Shown piece after piece: positions 50,631 through 59,786 of a stretch of 64,000 nucleotides of DNA. Within the stretch, counting starts at the first letter, position 1. Each line of letters opens with the position of its first letter. The stretch comes from Methanoregula sp. UBA64 (GTDB lineage: Archaea > Halobacteriota > Methanomicrobia > Methanomicrobiales > Methanospirillaceae). The notes beneath the pieces were generated by a model. The model saw only the letters and a program-made list of their open reading frames with translations, made no database searches and was not told the DNA's origin. The stretch lies in the NCBI RefSeq assembly GCF_002502735.1, contig NZ_DAQC01000006.1, forward strand, positions 219,519 through 283,518, written 5' to 3'. Made by a program: the position numbers and the translations under genes.

Positions 50631-52081
50631 TCCTGCCTCCGTTCCATCCGGTCGGTGTTCTCGGGGACAAGCGTGGTGGTTTCATCGTAGTCTGCGAGCA
50701 GTTTTGCCACGCCGACGAGTTTTGATTCGTCCGCCCGGCTGGTGTTGAGCTGGAGCCTGCAGGCATCGCAGTCCCCGTTGCAGAAGATCCGTTCATAGTT
50801 GGCCGGCTCCTGGTACGTACAGATCATGCCCTCGTAGTTGCGGAGCACCACCTTGTGGACCGACCAGGTTAAGAGATAGTTGGGGAAGATGGGGATCTTC
50901 CCGCCCCCGCCCGGGGCATCGATCACATAGCGCGGGACGGCAAAACCGCTCGTGTGGCCTACGAGATTTTCCATGATCTCGATGCCTTTTGAGACCGGCG
51001 TCCTGAAATGGCTGATACCCTCGGAGAGGTCGCACTGGTACAGGTAGTAGGGCCGGACCCGGTTTTTTACAAGCTCGTGAACGAGCGCCTTCATGATCCG
51101 GGGACAGTCGTTAATCCCCGCAAGGAGCACCGACTGGTTCCCGAGAGGAATCCCGGCATCGGCAAGTTTTGCAAGCGCGGCGCGGGCAGAATCCGTCATC
51201 TCCTTTGGGTGGTTGAACTGCGTGTTCACCCAGACCGGGTGGTGCTTTTTTAAGACCTCAACAAGATTATCGGTCACCCGGTACGGCAGAACGACCGGTA
51301 CTCGGGTCCCGATCCGGATTACTTCCACATGCGGGATTGCCCGCAGTTCGGAGAGGATCCAGTCGAGGTATTCGTCCGAAAGCATGAACGGGTCGCCCCC
51401 CGAGAGGAGCACGTCGCGGATCTGCGGCGTGTTTTTTATGTACCTGATTCCTGCGAGGATCTCATCCCGGTCCGGGATCGAGTCCTTATCGCCCACCTTG
51501 CGCTTTCTCGTGCAGTGCCGGCAGTACATTGCGCAGGTATTGCTCACCAAAAAGAGAACCCGGTCCGGGTACCGGTGCGTGATGCAGGGGCAGGGGCTGT
51601 CTTTTTCTTCGGAGAGCGGGTCGGAAAGCTCGTAGTTTTCCACGATGAGTTCGGCGGGCGAGGGAAACGCCTGCCTGAAAATGGGATCGTTTTTGTAATC
51701 GCCGGTATCGATAAGCGAGAGGTAATACGGCGTGATGCAGAGCGGGAACTTTTCTATGGTCTGTTTGATCTGCTCTTGCTCCTCTGGCAGAAACGTGATC
51801 CCGAGCAGGCGGGAGACGGTGTCCGGATCGCGGACTGCATGCCGGACCTGCCAGCGCCAGTCCTTCCAGTAATCGGGAAAATCCCCGGGTTCGCGGGTCT
51901 GCCGGATCGTCTCTGTGTCTATCGGGCGTTCTGCCCCGCGGGAATACCCCCGGAGCACGGATGCAAGGTCCCTCAGGGAACCGGTGACCTGGCCGCCAAG
52001 TTCCCTGAGGGACCGCCTACGTGCAGGATCGCCCGGGTCCTGCCAGGTGCCGGTCTCTGTGCCGGATGATGAGGATGTCAT
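50627..52081 (-). CDS. ablA: Lysine 2,3-aminomutase
   Basis: The 484-residue radical-SAM enzyme has the CX3CX2C cluster site CAMYCRHC near residue 193, and GGDPF for SAM binding. The PLP lysine lies in YVIDAPGGGGK, and the two aspartates that hold the substrate side-chain amine in known lysine aminomutases are present: QCDLSEG and VIDAPGG. It converts L-lysine to beta-lysine. An N-terminal extension of about 60 residues precedes the catalytic core. It lies 22 bases after a second KamA-family gene and is coupled to ablB. Confidence 0.95.
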   Translation of the reverse strand: MTSSSSGTETGTWQDPGDPARRRSLRELGGQVTGSLRDLASVLRGYSRGAERPIDTETIRQTREPGDFPDYWKDWRWQVRHAVRDPDTVSRLLGITFLPEEQEQIKQTIEKFPLCITPYYLSLIDTGDYKNDPIFRQAFPSPAELIVENYELSDPLSEEKDSPCPCITHRYPDRVLFLVSNTCAMYCRHCTRKRKVGDKDSIPDRDEILAGIRYIKNTPQIRDVLLSGGDPFMLSDEYLDWILSELRAIPHVEVIRIGTRVPVVLPYRVTDNLVEVLKKHHPVWVNTQFNHPKEMTDSARAALAKLADAGIPLGNQSVLLAGINDCPRIMKALVHELVKNRVRPYYLYQCDLSEGISHFRTPVSKGIEIMENLVGHTSGFAVPRYVIDAPGGGGKIPIFPNYLLTWSVHKVVLRNYEGMICTYQEPANYERIFCNGDCDACRLQLNTSRADESKLVGVAKLLADYDETTTLVPENTDRMERRQE

Positions 52082-52103
52082 GGTCTAAAAAAACCTCCCT
52101 ATC

Positions 52104-53228
52104 TTAGAACAGCCAGAGCTTCTTTGGCTCGAAGTCGGAGAGCGGGTGGTGGTAATCGTCGAACCAGCGGGCGAGCGGGTTGGTCTTAAAGACCATGAAC
52201 TTCCCGACCGCCGCGGGATCGGCCGCCTGGTGGTAGCGCATGAAGATGTGGGACGCGGTCTTTCCCACCACCTCGATCTTTCCCGTGGCATGGGACATGA
52301 CAAACCGCGCCCGCTTTGCAAGCCCCGAGCAGGTCTGCCAGGATTTCTGGATGCAGTCGTACGACCGCTCCACCGGGACGGTAAAGGCCGCATTACCGGT
52401 TGTCGGCCGGCACTGGAAGACATAGTATGGCGAGATGCCGGCAAACGAGACCTTCCGGAACAGTCCCGTCAGGGTATGCGGGTCGTCGTTTACCCCGGCA
52501 AGGATCGGCGTCTGGTTCACCACGACCACGCCGGCGTTTCGTAAGGATTCTGCGGCCTGGACCGAGACCGGGGTAAGTTCCTTTGGATGGTTGAAGTGCG
52601 CCATGAGATAGATCCGTTTTGCCGGGGTGCTGTACCGGGCAAGGACCGACAGGAGCTCGGGGTCGTTGAGGATGCGGTACGGGTTGTACGCGAGCATCTT
52701 GCTCCCGATCCGGATGATGTTGACATGCTCGATCTCGCGGAGCTCTTTTAGCACCGGTTCGAGCCGGCGTGTTTCGAGCATGAGCGGGTCGCCGCCGGTC
52801 AGGAGGATATTGGTGATCTCCTTGTGCTCCCTGATGTATTCGATATTGTCCGACACGTCCCGCACGGTCTCGCGTTTGCAGGACATAAAGAGGCGCTTGC
52901 GGAAACAGAACCGGCAGATGCCGGCACAGGTGTCGGTAAGAAGCAACAGGCCGGTCTGGTCGTACTTGTGCTGCAGGCCGGGTTTTTTCGTGTAATCCTT
53001 TTCCGAGGAGGGATCGGCGCACCCCCCGCGGTCGAGTTCCCGGATGTCGGGAACCACGATCCTGCGCAGGGGGTCGTTGCCGTCCTTCCAGTCGATAAGC
53101 GAGAGATAGTACTCGTTTGCCCGGAAGGGATAGAGCTCTGTCACCGACTCCATCTCCTTTCGCTCCTTTGCCGTGAGGCCGACCCTGTTGTCGAGTTCGG
53201 CCACTGAAGTAAGATACCGTGGGTTCAT
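52104..53228 (-). CDS. KamA-family radical SAM aminomutase, non-lysine type
   Basis: ATG 53228 lies just below CGGTGACG; the upstream extension of the frame lacks a ribosome site. The 374-residue protein has the cluster motif CAGICRFC, GGDPLML, and the PLP lysine in HATGKIEV. It differs from AblA where the substrate amine is bound: QCRPTTG has Arg in place of Asp, and VMSHATGK has Ser in place of Asp. It also lacks the PGGGG loop. In glutamate 2,3-aminomutase the same two acidic positions are replaced, so an acidic substrate such as glutamate, giving the osmolyte beta-glutamate, is a good hypothesis. It is the first gene of the osmotic operon. Confidence 0.85.
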   Translation of the reverse strand: MNPRYLTSVAELDNRVGLTAKERKEMESVTELYPFRANEYYLSLIDWKDGNDPLRRIVVPDIRELDRGGCADPSSEKDYTKKPGLQHKYDQTGLLLLTDTCAGICRFCFRKRLFMSCKRETVRDVSDNIEYIREHKEITNILLTGGDPLMLETRRLEPVLKELREIEHVNIIRIGSKMLAYNPYRILNDPELLSVLARYSTPAKRIYLMAHFNHPKELTPVSVQAAESLRNAGVVVVNQTPILAGVNDDPHTLTGLFRKVSFAGISPYYVFQCRPTTGNAAFTVPVERSYDCIQKSWQTCSGLAKRARFVMSHATGKIEVVGKTASHIFMRYHQAADPAAVGKFMVFKTNPLARWFDDYHHPLSDFEPKKLWLF

Positions 53229-53508
53229 GACGTCACCGTAGTTGATGTGGCTGGTATTTCCCCGCCCGTAAAGGGGCCGGGACGTGATTTGTGAGAAATT
53301 TTTCAATGGAACATTAACAGGAAATGCGTGATATCCAAAACCACAAATCAGCAAGGATTCCTATCGGACCAATCGTTTAAACCCTTTCCGATTTTACCTG
53401 CCCCGTTAAAAAAAGCCGTCCCCTTCCAGCAGGCATTTAGCATATAAAAAAAGAAAATGACCTTGGAGCATACCGCCCGATCGAGTGTTTTTAGAGGATC
53501 CTTACCTT

Positions 53509-55908
53509 ATGACCGCCCAGGACCATCCTGAGAAAAAACCGGCGCCGGAACTGCCGGACAACCCGGCCGGCCTCTCCACAAAAGAGGCAGCCCGGCTCCG
53601 GGAGCAGTACGGGCCAAACGATATTCCTGATGAAAAAAAGCACCCGCTCCGTGCATTTTTAGCCTATTTCTGGGGACCGATCCCGTGGATGATTGAGGCA
53701 GCGGCAATTATCTCGGCCGCGATTGCGCACTGGGAAGATTTTTTTGTCATCCTGCTGCTGCTCATGATAAACGCGGTAGTCGGGTTTTTCCAGGAGAAGA
53801 AAGCCGAGAACGCGATCGAGCTCTTAAAACAGCGGCTCGCTCCCAATGCCCGCGTCCTCCGCGACGGGACGTGGCAGGACATCCCGGCAAAGGAGCTCGT
53901 GCTCGGCGACCGGATCCACATCCGGCTCGGCGACATTGTGCCGGCCGATGCCCGGCTCGCTGCCGGAAATTACCTGCTTCTGGACGAATCGGCGCTGACC
54001 GGCGAATCGCTGCCGGTTGAAAAGAAGGCCGGGGAGACGGTATATTCGGGCGCAATCGTCCGCCAGGGCGAGATGGACGCACAGGTTACCGCGACCGGGT
54101 CTGCCACGTTCTTTGGCCGGACCACCCGGCTGCTTGCGGCAAAACCGCCGAGGAGCCATTTCCAGGCCGCGGTCCAGAAGATCGGGAATTACCTCATCAT
54201 CCTCGCGGTCGTGCTCGTGAGCATTGTGTTTCTCGTCGCCCTTCTCCGGGCCGAGTCCCTGCCGGACACCCTCCAGTTCGCGCTGATCCTCGTGGTCGCC
54301 GCGATCCCGGCGGCACTCCCCGCAGTCCTCACGGTCACGCTCGCGGTCGGGGCCGTTGCGCTTGCCAGAAAAGAGGCGATCGTGAGCCGGCTCTCTGCCA
54401 TCGAGGAGCTGGCCGGCATGGATATCCTCTGCTCCGACAAGACCGGGACGATAACGCAGAACGCGATCAGCATCGGCGGGATCGAAACATTTCCCGGGGT
54501 TTCTGAAGCGGAGGTTCTCGCGGCCGCGGCCTTTGCCTCGCGAAAGGAGAGCGACGACCCGATCGATAAGGCGGTACTGGCCCGGTACGCCGTACAGCCG
54601 GCAGCGGATGGCACGGTTACGGCCTTTGTCCCGTTTGACCCGGTCAGTAAGTTTTCAAAAGCTGCCGTGCAGGACGGCTCAGGCCGTACGTTTGAAACGG
54701 CCAAAGGGGCCCCTCAGGCAATTGCCGCCCTTGCCGGGACGGGAGGGGACAACCGTGCAGTCCTCGATGCATGGGTCGAAGGGTTTGCACGGAAAGGGTT
54801 CCGGGCGCTCGGGGTTGCCCGGACCGGCCCTGACGGGAGATGGCAGTACCTCGGCGTGATCGGCCTTTTTGACCCGCCGCGCGAGGATTCGGCGGCCACA
54901 ATAGCCCAGGCCGGAAAACTCGGCGTCGGCGTGAAGATGGTGACCGGGGACCATGTCGCCATTGCGCAGGAGATCGCCGGGCAGGTGGGGATGGGGAAAA
55001 ATGTCCTGCCCCGCACGGGACTTCCTGACGGGGACGGCCCTGAAGCGCTCGCCCGGATGGAACAAGCCGATGGTTTTGCGCAGGTGCTCCCCGAGGACAA
55101 GTTCCGGATCGTCAAAGTTCTCCAGGGCGACAGCCACATTGTCGGGATGACCGGCGACGGCGTGAACGATGCCCCGGCCCTCCGCGAGGCCGATGCCGGG
55201 ATCGCGGTCGCCGGCGCTACCGATGCGGCAAAATCCGCAGCCGATATCGTGCTCACAAAACCCGGGCTCTCGGTCATCATCGATGCAATCGAACGGAGCC
55301 GGGAGATCTTCCGGCGCATGGAGAATTACGCGGTGTACCGGATCGCAGAGACGGTCCGGGTCCTGATCTTTTTGACCCTCTGCATCGTGCTGTTGAATTT
55401 CTACCCGGTCACCGCGCTCATGCTCGTCGTGCTCGCGATCTTAAACGACCTGCCCATCATGATGATCGCGTTTGACAATGCACCGGTCGCGAACAAGCCC
55501 GTGCGCTGGCAGATGGACCGGATCTTAACCATTGCCAGTATCCTCGGCATCCTCGGGGTAGTATCGAGTTTTCTGCTCCTCTGGCTCTCCCGCGAGTACT
55601 TCCACCTCGACCCGGGGGTCATCCAGACGCTCATTTTCCTAAAACTCGCCGTTGCCGGCCACATGACGATCTACCTTGCCCGGACCGGAAAGCAGCACTT
55701 CTGGGAGCGCCCGTACCCGTCACTTTCCCTCTTTGGCGCTGCCGAGCTCACGCAGGTTGCCGCGACCGTGATAGCCGTGTATGGGCTTTTCATGACGCCG
55801 CTCGGGTGGACGCTTGCGCTTATCGTCTGGGTGTACGCGCTTGCATTCTTTGTCATCAACGACCAGGTCAAGGTCTGGCTGTTTAAGAAGATCCACCCGT
55901 ACTCGTAA
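53509..55908 (+). CDS. P3A-type (proton-pump-like) P-type ATPase
   Basis: ATG 53509 lies nine bases below GAGGAT, giving 799 residues. Motifs: LLDESALTGESLPVEK, phosphorylation site CSDKTGTITQNAISIGG, hinge MTGDGVNDAPALREADAGIA, and the P3A-type M5-M6 stretch VLAILNDLPIMMIAFDNAPV, with aspartates in place of the asparagines of ion-importing types. About ten membrane helices are present. It resembles the plasma-membrane H+-ATPase family found in plants, fungi and many methanogens and should pump H+ out of the cell with ATP. It is divergent from the osmotic operon. A MITE follows the stop by 11 bases. Confidence 0.92.
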   Translation: MTAQDHPEKKPAPELPDNPAGLSTKEAARLREQYGPNDIPDEKKHPLRAFLAYFWGPIPWMIEAAAIISAAIAHWEDFFVILLLLMINAVVGFFQEKKAENAIELLKQRLAPNARVLRDGTWQDIPAKELVLGDRIHIRLGDIVPADARLAAGNYLLLDESALTGESLPVEKKAGETVYSGAIVRQGEMDAQVTATGSATFFGRTTRLLAAKPPRSHFQAAVQKIGNYLIILAVVLVSIVFLVALLRAESLPDTLQFALILVVAAIPAALPAVLTVTLAVGAVALARKEAIVSRLSAIEELAGMDILCSDKTGTITQNAISIGGIETFPGVSEAEVLAAAAFASRKESDDPIDKAVLARYAVQPAADGTVTAFVPFDPVSKFSKAAVQDGSGRTFETAKGAPQAIAALAGTGGDNRAVLDAWVEGFARKGFRALGVARTGPDGRWQYLGVIGLFDPPREDSAATIAQAGKLGVGVKMVTGDHVAIAQEIAGQVGMGKNVLPRTGLPDGDGPEALARMEQADGFAQVLPEDKFRIVKVLQGDSHIVGMTGDGVNDAPALREADAGIAVAGATDAAKSAADIVLTKPGLSVIIDAIERSREIFRRMENYAVYRIAETVRVLIFLTLCIVLLNFYPVTALMLVVLAILNDLPIMMIAFDNAPVANKPVRWQMDRILTIASILGILGVVSSFLLLWLSREYFHLDPGVIQTLIFLKLAVAGHMTIYLARTGKQHFWERPYPSLSLFGAAELTQVAATVIAVYGLFMTPLGWTLALIVWVYALAFFVINDQVKVWLFKKIHPYS

Positions 55909-55919
55909 CCTGCTCTTTT

Positions 55920-56156
55920 GGCTCTGTAGAAATCATTCCCCCTTCACCAGACCGTGTCTGCGGGGGCGACCCCCTCTCTACCTAAAGAGTGGGAGGCAGC
56001 TCACGGGGACAAAGCCCCCTTGACCCCCCCCAATTTTTTTTTATTGTGCTTCCCGCGTACGGGTTTGTTCCACGGGGCGAGCCCCGGCAAGAAGGCGAGC
56101 ACCCGTGGTCCCCTCGCAGCTAAATTCAGGGTGTCCGTAAGGTTTTCTACAGAGCC
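55920..56156. mobile_element. MITE, copy 3 of 3 (237 bp) with 8-bp target duplication
   Basis: The element begins GGCTCTGTAGAAATC and ends GGTTTTCTACAGAGCC, which are inverted repeats of each other. GCTCTTTT flanks it on both sides (55912-55919 and 56157-56164), a direct target-site duplication that shows transposition. It lies in the opposite orientation to copies 1 and 2. There is no transposase gene, so movement needs an enzyme encoded elsewhere. Confidence 0.88.
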
Positions 56157-56255
56157 GCTCTTTTGCCTTTTTATCTGCTGGTATCACCAATTGCCCCTGG
56201 TCGCCGGATGGGAACAGAGAAATAGGATAGGGAAAATACCGGAATTCCGTCAGCC

Positions 56256-58097
56256 ATGGCATTTTCGCTTCCCGTCGGGATTACCCCTACCAAACGCGTG
56301 ATTCTGATCGCGTTTGTGGTCGGGATCATTGCCGGTTTCGGCGCGCTCCTCTTCTTTGAAGGGCTCAAAATCGGCACGGCCTTTTTCATGGGCTACCTGC
56401 TCCAGTATACGTACCCTCAGGAAGGCCAGACGGTGGCTGCGATCAGCCAGTGGTCCGGGCCCCAGGCGCTCTGGCTCCTTCTTCCGATCATGATCATCGG
56501 GAGCCTCCTTACCGGTATTCTTGTCACAAAGCTTGCGCCTGAAGCAGAAGGGCATGGGACCGATGCGGCGATCAAGGCGTTCCACGGCGAGGGCAGGATC
56601 CGGAAACGGGTGCCGGTGGTAAAAGCAGTCACCTCGATCCTCACGATCTCGACCGGCGGGAGCGCCGGCCGCGAGGGACCGTCGGCCCAGATCTCGGCGG
56701 GATTCGGGTCGATGGTGGCGGACATGCTCGGCCTTTCCGAGAAGGAGCGGCGGATCGCGCTCACCACCGGCATCGGGGCCGGTATCGGCACGATCTTCAA
56801 GGCACCCTTTGGCGGCGCCGTGCTCGCGGCCGAAGTCCTTTACACCCGGGACTTCGAGTCCGATGCGATCATCCCGGCGTTCCTTGCATCGGTGATCGGC
56901 TATGCGATCTTCGGCTTTTTCGAGGGCTATGCCCCCATCTTCTCGCTTGGCGCCATTGCGTGGACGGTCGTGCAGATCCCGCTCTTTGCCCTCCTCGGCG
57001 TATTCTGCGCTGCGTTCGGCCTGCTCTATATCTGGCTCTTCTACGGGAGCAGGGACGCGTTTTCTGCATTCTTTGCAAAGCACCGCCTGCCGGCATACTT
57101 AAAGCCGGTCTCGGGCGCAGTCATCCTTTGCCTTATTGTCCTCGCCCTTGCGCTCGTCTCCCCGGACCTGGAGACGCTCGGCCTTGCCTCTCTCGGGTCG
57201 AGCTACGGCTTTGACCAGCTGATGTTTTATTCCATGCTCCCGCTCGTGGTTGTCCTGCTCCTGCCGTTTTTGAAGATCGTGGCGACTTCGCTCACGCTCG
57301 GGAGCGGCGGGAGCGGGGGCGTCTTTGCCCCGGGGCTTACCATCGGTGCCTCGGTCGGGGCGTCGCTTGGCCTTGTGCTCCACCTGTTCTTCCCGGCCCT
57401 TGTCCCGGTCGAGACCATCCCGGTCTTTGTGGTTGTCGGGATGATCGCCCTCTTTGGCGCGGTTGCAAACGCCCCGATCGCCGTCCTTATCATGGTCGTC
57501 GAGATGGTGGGGAGCATCACGATCCTCATCCCCGCGATGGCGGCGGTAGGGGTCTCGCAACTGCTTAAAGGGGAAAAGACGATCTTCCGGCAGCAGGTGC
57601 CCACCAAGGCGCAGTCGGGGGCCCACCGGGGAGAGTACGACCGCGACGTCCTCTCGCGGCTCGCGGTACGGGACGCGATGGTCAAAAAGGACGCGGTCAT
57701 CGCGTTCTCGCCCCAGGATGGGCCGGCCGTCGTCCGGAGCGTGATTGCAGAGACCGGCCACACGGGATTTCCGGTTCTTGAGAACGGCCGGCTGGTCGGG
57801 GTCATCACTCATCGCGACGTTCAGGGCGCGGGAAAGGCGCCGGGTGAGTGCCCGGTCCTGCGCCGGCTTATGACCGCTCCGCCGGTTGTCGTGCACCCCG
57901 GCGATACGCTCGAAGATGCCCTTGCCCTTATGGTGGGCCGCGACTTCGACCACCTGCCGGTGGCAGAGGACGGCACGACCGATCTGCTCGCCGGGTTTAT
58001 CACCCGGACCGATATCCTGCGGGCGTATGCCCGGGAGAATCATGCGGCATCCTGTGATACCGGAAAACCCGGGCCGGTAAAAAAAGAATTTTCTTAA
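56256..58097 (+). CDS. CLC chloride channel/antiporter with CBS pair
   Basis: The 613-residue protein has the CLC membrane part (about residues 10-440) with GGSAGREGPSAQISAG, whose Glu 140 is the gating glutamate, and GGSGGVFAPGLTIGASVGAS for the second chloride-binding loop. The usual GSGIP is replaced by EGHGTD. A CBS pair follows (about residues 465-590: AVRDAMVKKDAVIAFSPQD and LMTAPPVVVHPGDTLEDALA), which probably binds adenine nucleotides and gates the channel. It moves Cl- across the membrane, by itself or exchanged for H+. Its stop overlaps that of the convergent antiporter gene by four bases. Confidence 0.93.
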   Translation: MAFSLPVGITPTKRVILIAFVVGIIAGFGALLFFEGLKIGTAFFMGYLLQYTYPQEGQTVAAISQWSGPQALWLLLPIMIIGSLLTGILVTKLAPEAEGHGTDAAIKAFHGEGRIRKRVPVVKAVTSILTISTGGSAGREGPSAQISAGFGSMVADMLGLSEKERRIALTTGIGAGIGTIFKAPFGGAVLAAEVLYTRDFESDAIIPAFLASVIGYAIFGFFEGYAPIFSLGAIAWTVVQIPLFALLGVFCAAFGLLYIWLFYGSRDAFSAFFAKHRLPAYLKPVSGAVILCLIVLALALVSPDLETLGLASLGSSYGFDQLMFYSMLPLVVVLLLPFLKIVATSLTLGSGGSGGVFAPGLTIGASVGASLGLVLHLFFPALVPVETIPVFVVVGMIALFGAVANAPIAVLIMVVEMVGSITILIPAMAAVGVSQLLKGEKTIFRQQVPTKAQSGAHRGEYDRDVLSRLAVRDAMVKKDAVIAFSPQDGPAVVRSVIAETGHTGFPVLENGRLVGVITHRDVQGAGKAPGECPVLRRLMTAPPVVVHPGDTLEDALALMVGRDFDHLPVAEDGTTDLLAGFITRTDILRAYARENHAASCDTGKPGPVKKEFS

Positions 58098-59290
58098 CTG
58101 CCGGCCGCATCGGACCGGCAGTCTTCGCCCTTGAAGAACCAGTTCCGGTAGATGATCGGCGTGATGATGGTCGTGAGCAGGCTCATGAGGACGAGCGTGA
58201 CGTAGATCCCCTGGCCGATGATCCCGGCTTCGAGACCGAGGAGCGCAACGATCATCGCGACCTCTCCCCGGGGCGCCATCCCGAAACCGACGATGAGTGC
58301 GTCCTTCCGGCACATTCCCATGAGCCGGGCCGGAATACCGCAGCCGATCACTTTTGTTGCAATCGCCATGATGGTGAGCGCAGCAAGGAAGATGAGGATC
58401 TCGGGGGTGAGCGCACGCAGATCCGCAAGAACCCCAAGCGACACGAAAAAGATCGAGGCAAAGATGATCTGGAGATACTCCGCACCCTCCTTAAAGTTCC
58501 TGCTGTGCGTGAGTTTCACTCCTTCAAACGAGACGCCGGCGATGAATGCACCGACTATGGCAGAGAGGCCCACGGCTTCTGCGCAGAGGGCGTACAAAAA
58601 TGCCATCATCATCGCGAAGATGAAGATGAATTCCGGGAATTTTTTACAAAAACCCGTGGCATCGAGCCGCTCTACGTACCTGCTCACGACAAAGATGCCG
58701 CATGCCCCGCCGATTACGATAAAGGCCACTGCCTTGATGGCAACAAATGCAATCGCCCCGGCCGTAACGGTCCCGCTTACGACATCTGTACTGATCGCAA
58801 GGGCAAGAAGGCTGAGCACGTCGTCGATGACCGCAGCCCCGATGATCGCCTTTGCAGCATCGGTCTGGAGTTTCCCGAGCTCTTTTAAGACATTTGCCGT
58901 GATCGCAATGCTAGTCGCGGTGAGCGCCGTCCCGACAAAGATCGCGGCCCCGGTCTCAAAACCAAAGGCAAGCGAGAGCCAGTACCCGCCGATCCATGGT
59001 ACAATGACGCCGACTGCTGCTATCACCCCGTTTCTTACCGAGAGGATCTCCCGTACATTGAACTCAAGGCCGATCACAAAGAGCAGGATCACGGCGCCGA
59101 GCGAGGCAAGCCCTGCAACAAAATCGGAATAGGTGATAAGGCCAAGGGCGCTCGGGCCGACAAGGAGCCCGACCAGGATGAGGCCGATGACCGCCGACTG
59201 GTTGATCCGGGAGGCGATGAGGTACCCGCCCAGCGCGACAAAGAGGAGCAGGCTCATCTGGAATTCAGGGGAAGCAAGCAGCGATTCCAT
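58094..59290 (-). CDS. Cation/proton antiporter, KefB/CPA2 type
   Basis: The 398-residue protein has about 12 membrane helices, with the CPA2 features VGTALTATSIAITANVLKEL and AAVIDDVLSLLALAISTDVV, where the DD pair is the ion site. EFIFIFAMMMAFLYALCAEA and GMAPRGEVAMIVALLGLEAG are also typical. It lacks a C-terminal RCK domain. It exchanges Na+ or K+ for H+. It is convergent with the CLC gene, and about 290 bases of non-coding DNA lie beyond its start, including the candidate RNA gene. Confidence 0.92.
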   Translation of the reverse strand: MESLLASPEFQMSLLLFVALGGYLIASRINQSAVIGLILVGLLVGPSALGLITYSDFVAGLASLGAVILLFVIGLEFNVREILSVRNGVIAAVGVIVPWIGGYWLSLAFGFETGAAIFVGTALTATSIAITANVLKELGKLQTDAAKAIIGAAVIDDVLSLLALAISTDVVSGTVTAGAIAFVAIKAVAFIVIGGACGIFVVSRYVERLDATGFCKKFPEFIFIFAMMMAFLYALCAEAVGLSAIVGAFIAGVSFEGVKLTHSRNFKEGAEYLQIIFASIFFVSLGVLADLRALTPEILIFLAALTIMAIATKVIGCGIPARLMGMCRKDALIVGFGMAPRGEVAMIVALLGLEAGIIGQGIYVTLVLMSLLTTIITPIIYRNWFFKGEDCRSDAAGS

Positions 59291-59383
59291 TCAGGCAGAT
59301 ACTGGGCGGCCGGTCTACAAACCCTTTTTGTTCAGCCTGTACCGTCATTCCCGTTAAGGAACGGGAAATTTTCAGGCTGGTTT

Positions 59384-59587
59384 AAAAAAAAGACCTTCAC
59401 ACCGGGGCACGGGCGGAATGTACCGATGTATCGAGGCGTGAGGAATCGATCGCTGTCCTTTGCCCGCGGTGTGTTGCTGCTGTAGTCTTGTGGTGTTACC
59501 CGGTCCTGTATGCCCCGGGTACCCTGAGGTCTTGAGTGCATGTGTCCGGTTGGTATGTGCATCCCAAAGGGACGATCACACTATAGG
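59384..59587 (-). ncRNA. Candidate non-coding RNA of about 200 nt
   Basis: The 496-base gap between 59291 and 59786 has no convincing gene. On the minus strand a TATA-like GTATAATAAAA (59608-59618) is followed, about 25 bases on, by a GC-rich stretch that ends in U8 at 59384-59391. Just before the U8, CGGTGTG (59398-59404) and GCCCG (59410-59414) pair with CACACCG (59467-59473) and CGGGC (59462-59466), a two-part stem. A second stem, ACCCGG with CCGGGT, lies at 59498-59520. It does not match any RNA family I know. Confidence 0.35.
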
Positions 59588-59786
59588 TCCTGCGGTATTT
59601 TAATGTTTTTTATTATACATAATCACAAAGTTAATGTAAAAAAGTATACCTATGCCCGGAAATATGTACGGGTGCTGTAAAAGACGAAGATACGGTTTTC
59701 ATCGGGTGCCATATACGGGCAAAAGAATCCCACCCTGACGGCAAACGGATCCAAGGCCGAAATAAAAAAGGAGATTATACCGGGTC

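Noticed and set aside
57099..58313. 404-codon minus-strand frame inside the CLC gene
   Set aside because: Antisense shadow; almost purely Arg, Asp and His and no fold pattern.
59332..59562. 76-codon minus-strand frame in the 59.3-59.8 kb gap
   Set aside because: It reads through the U8 tract and the closing stem and shows no protein-like pattern; a non-coding RNA seems more likely, although neither is proven.
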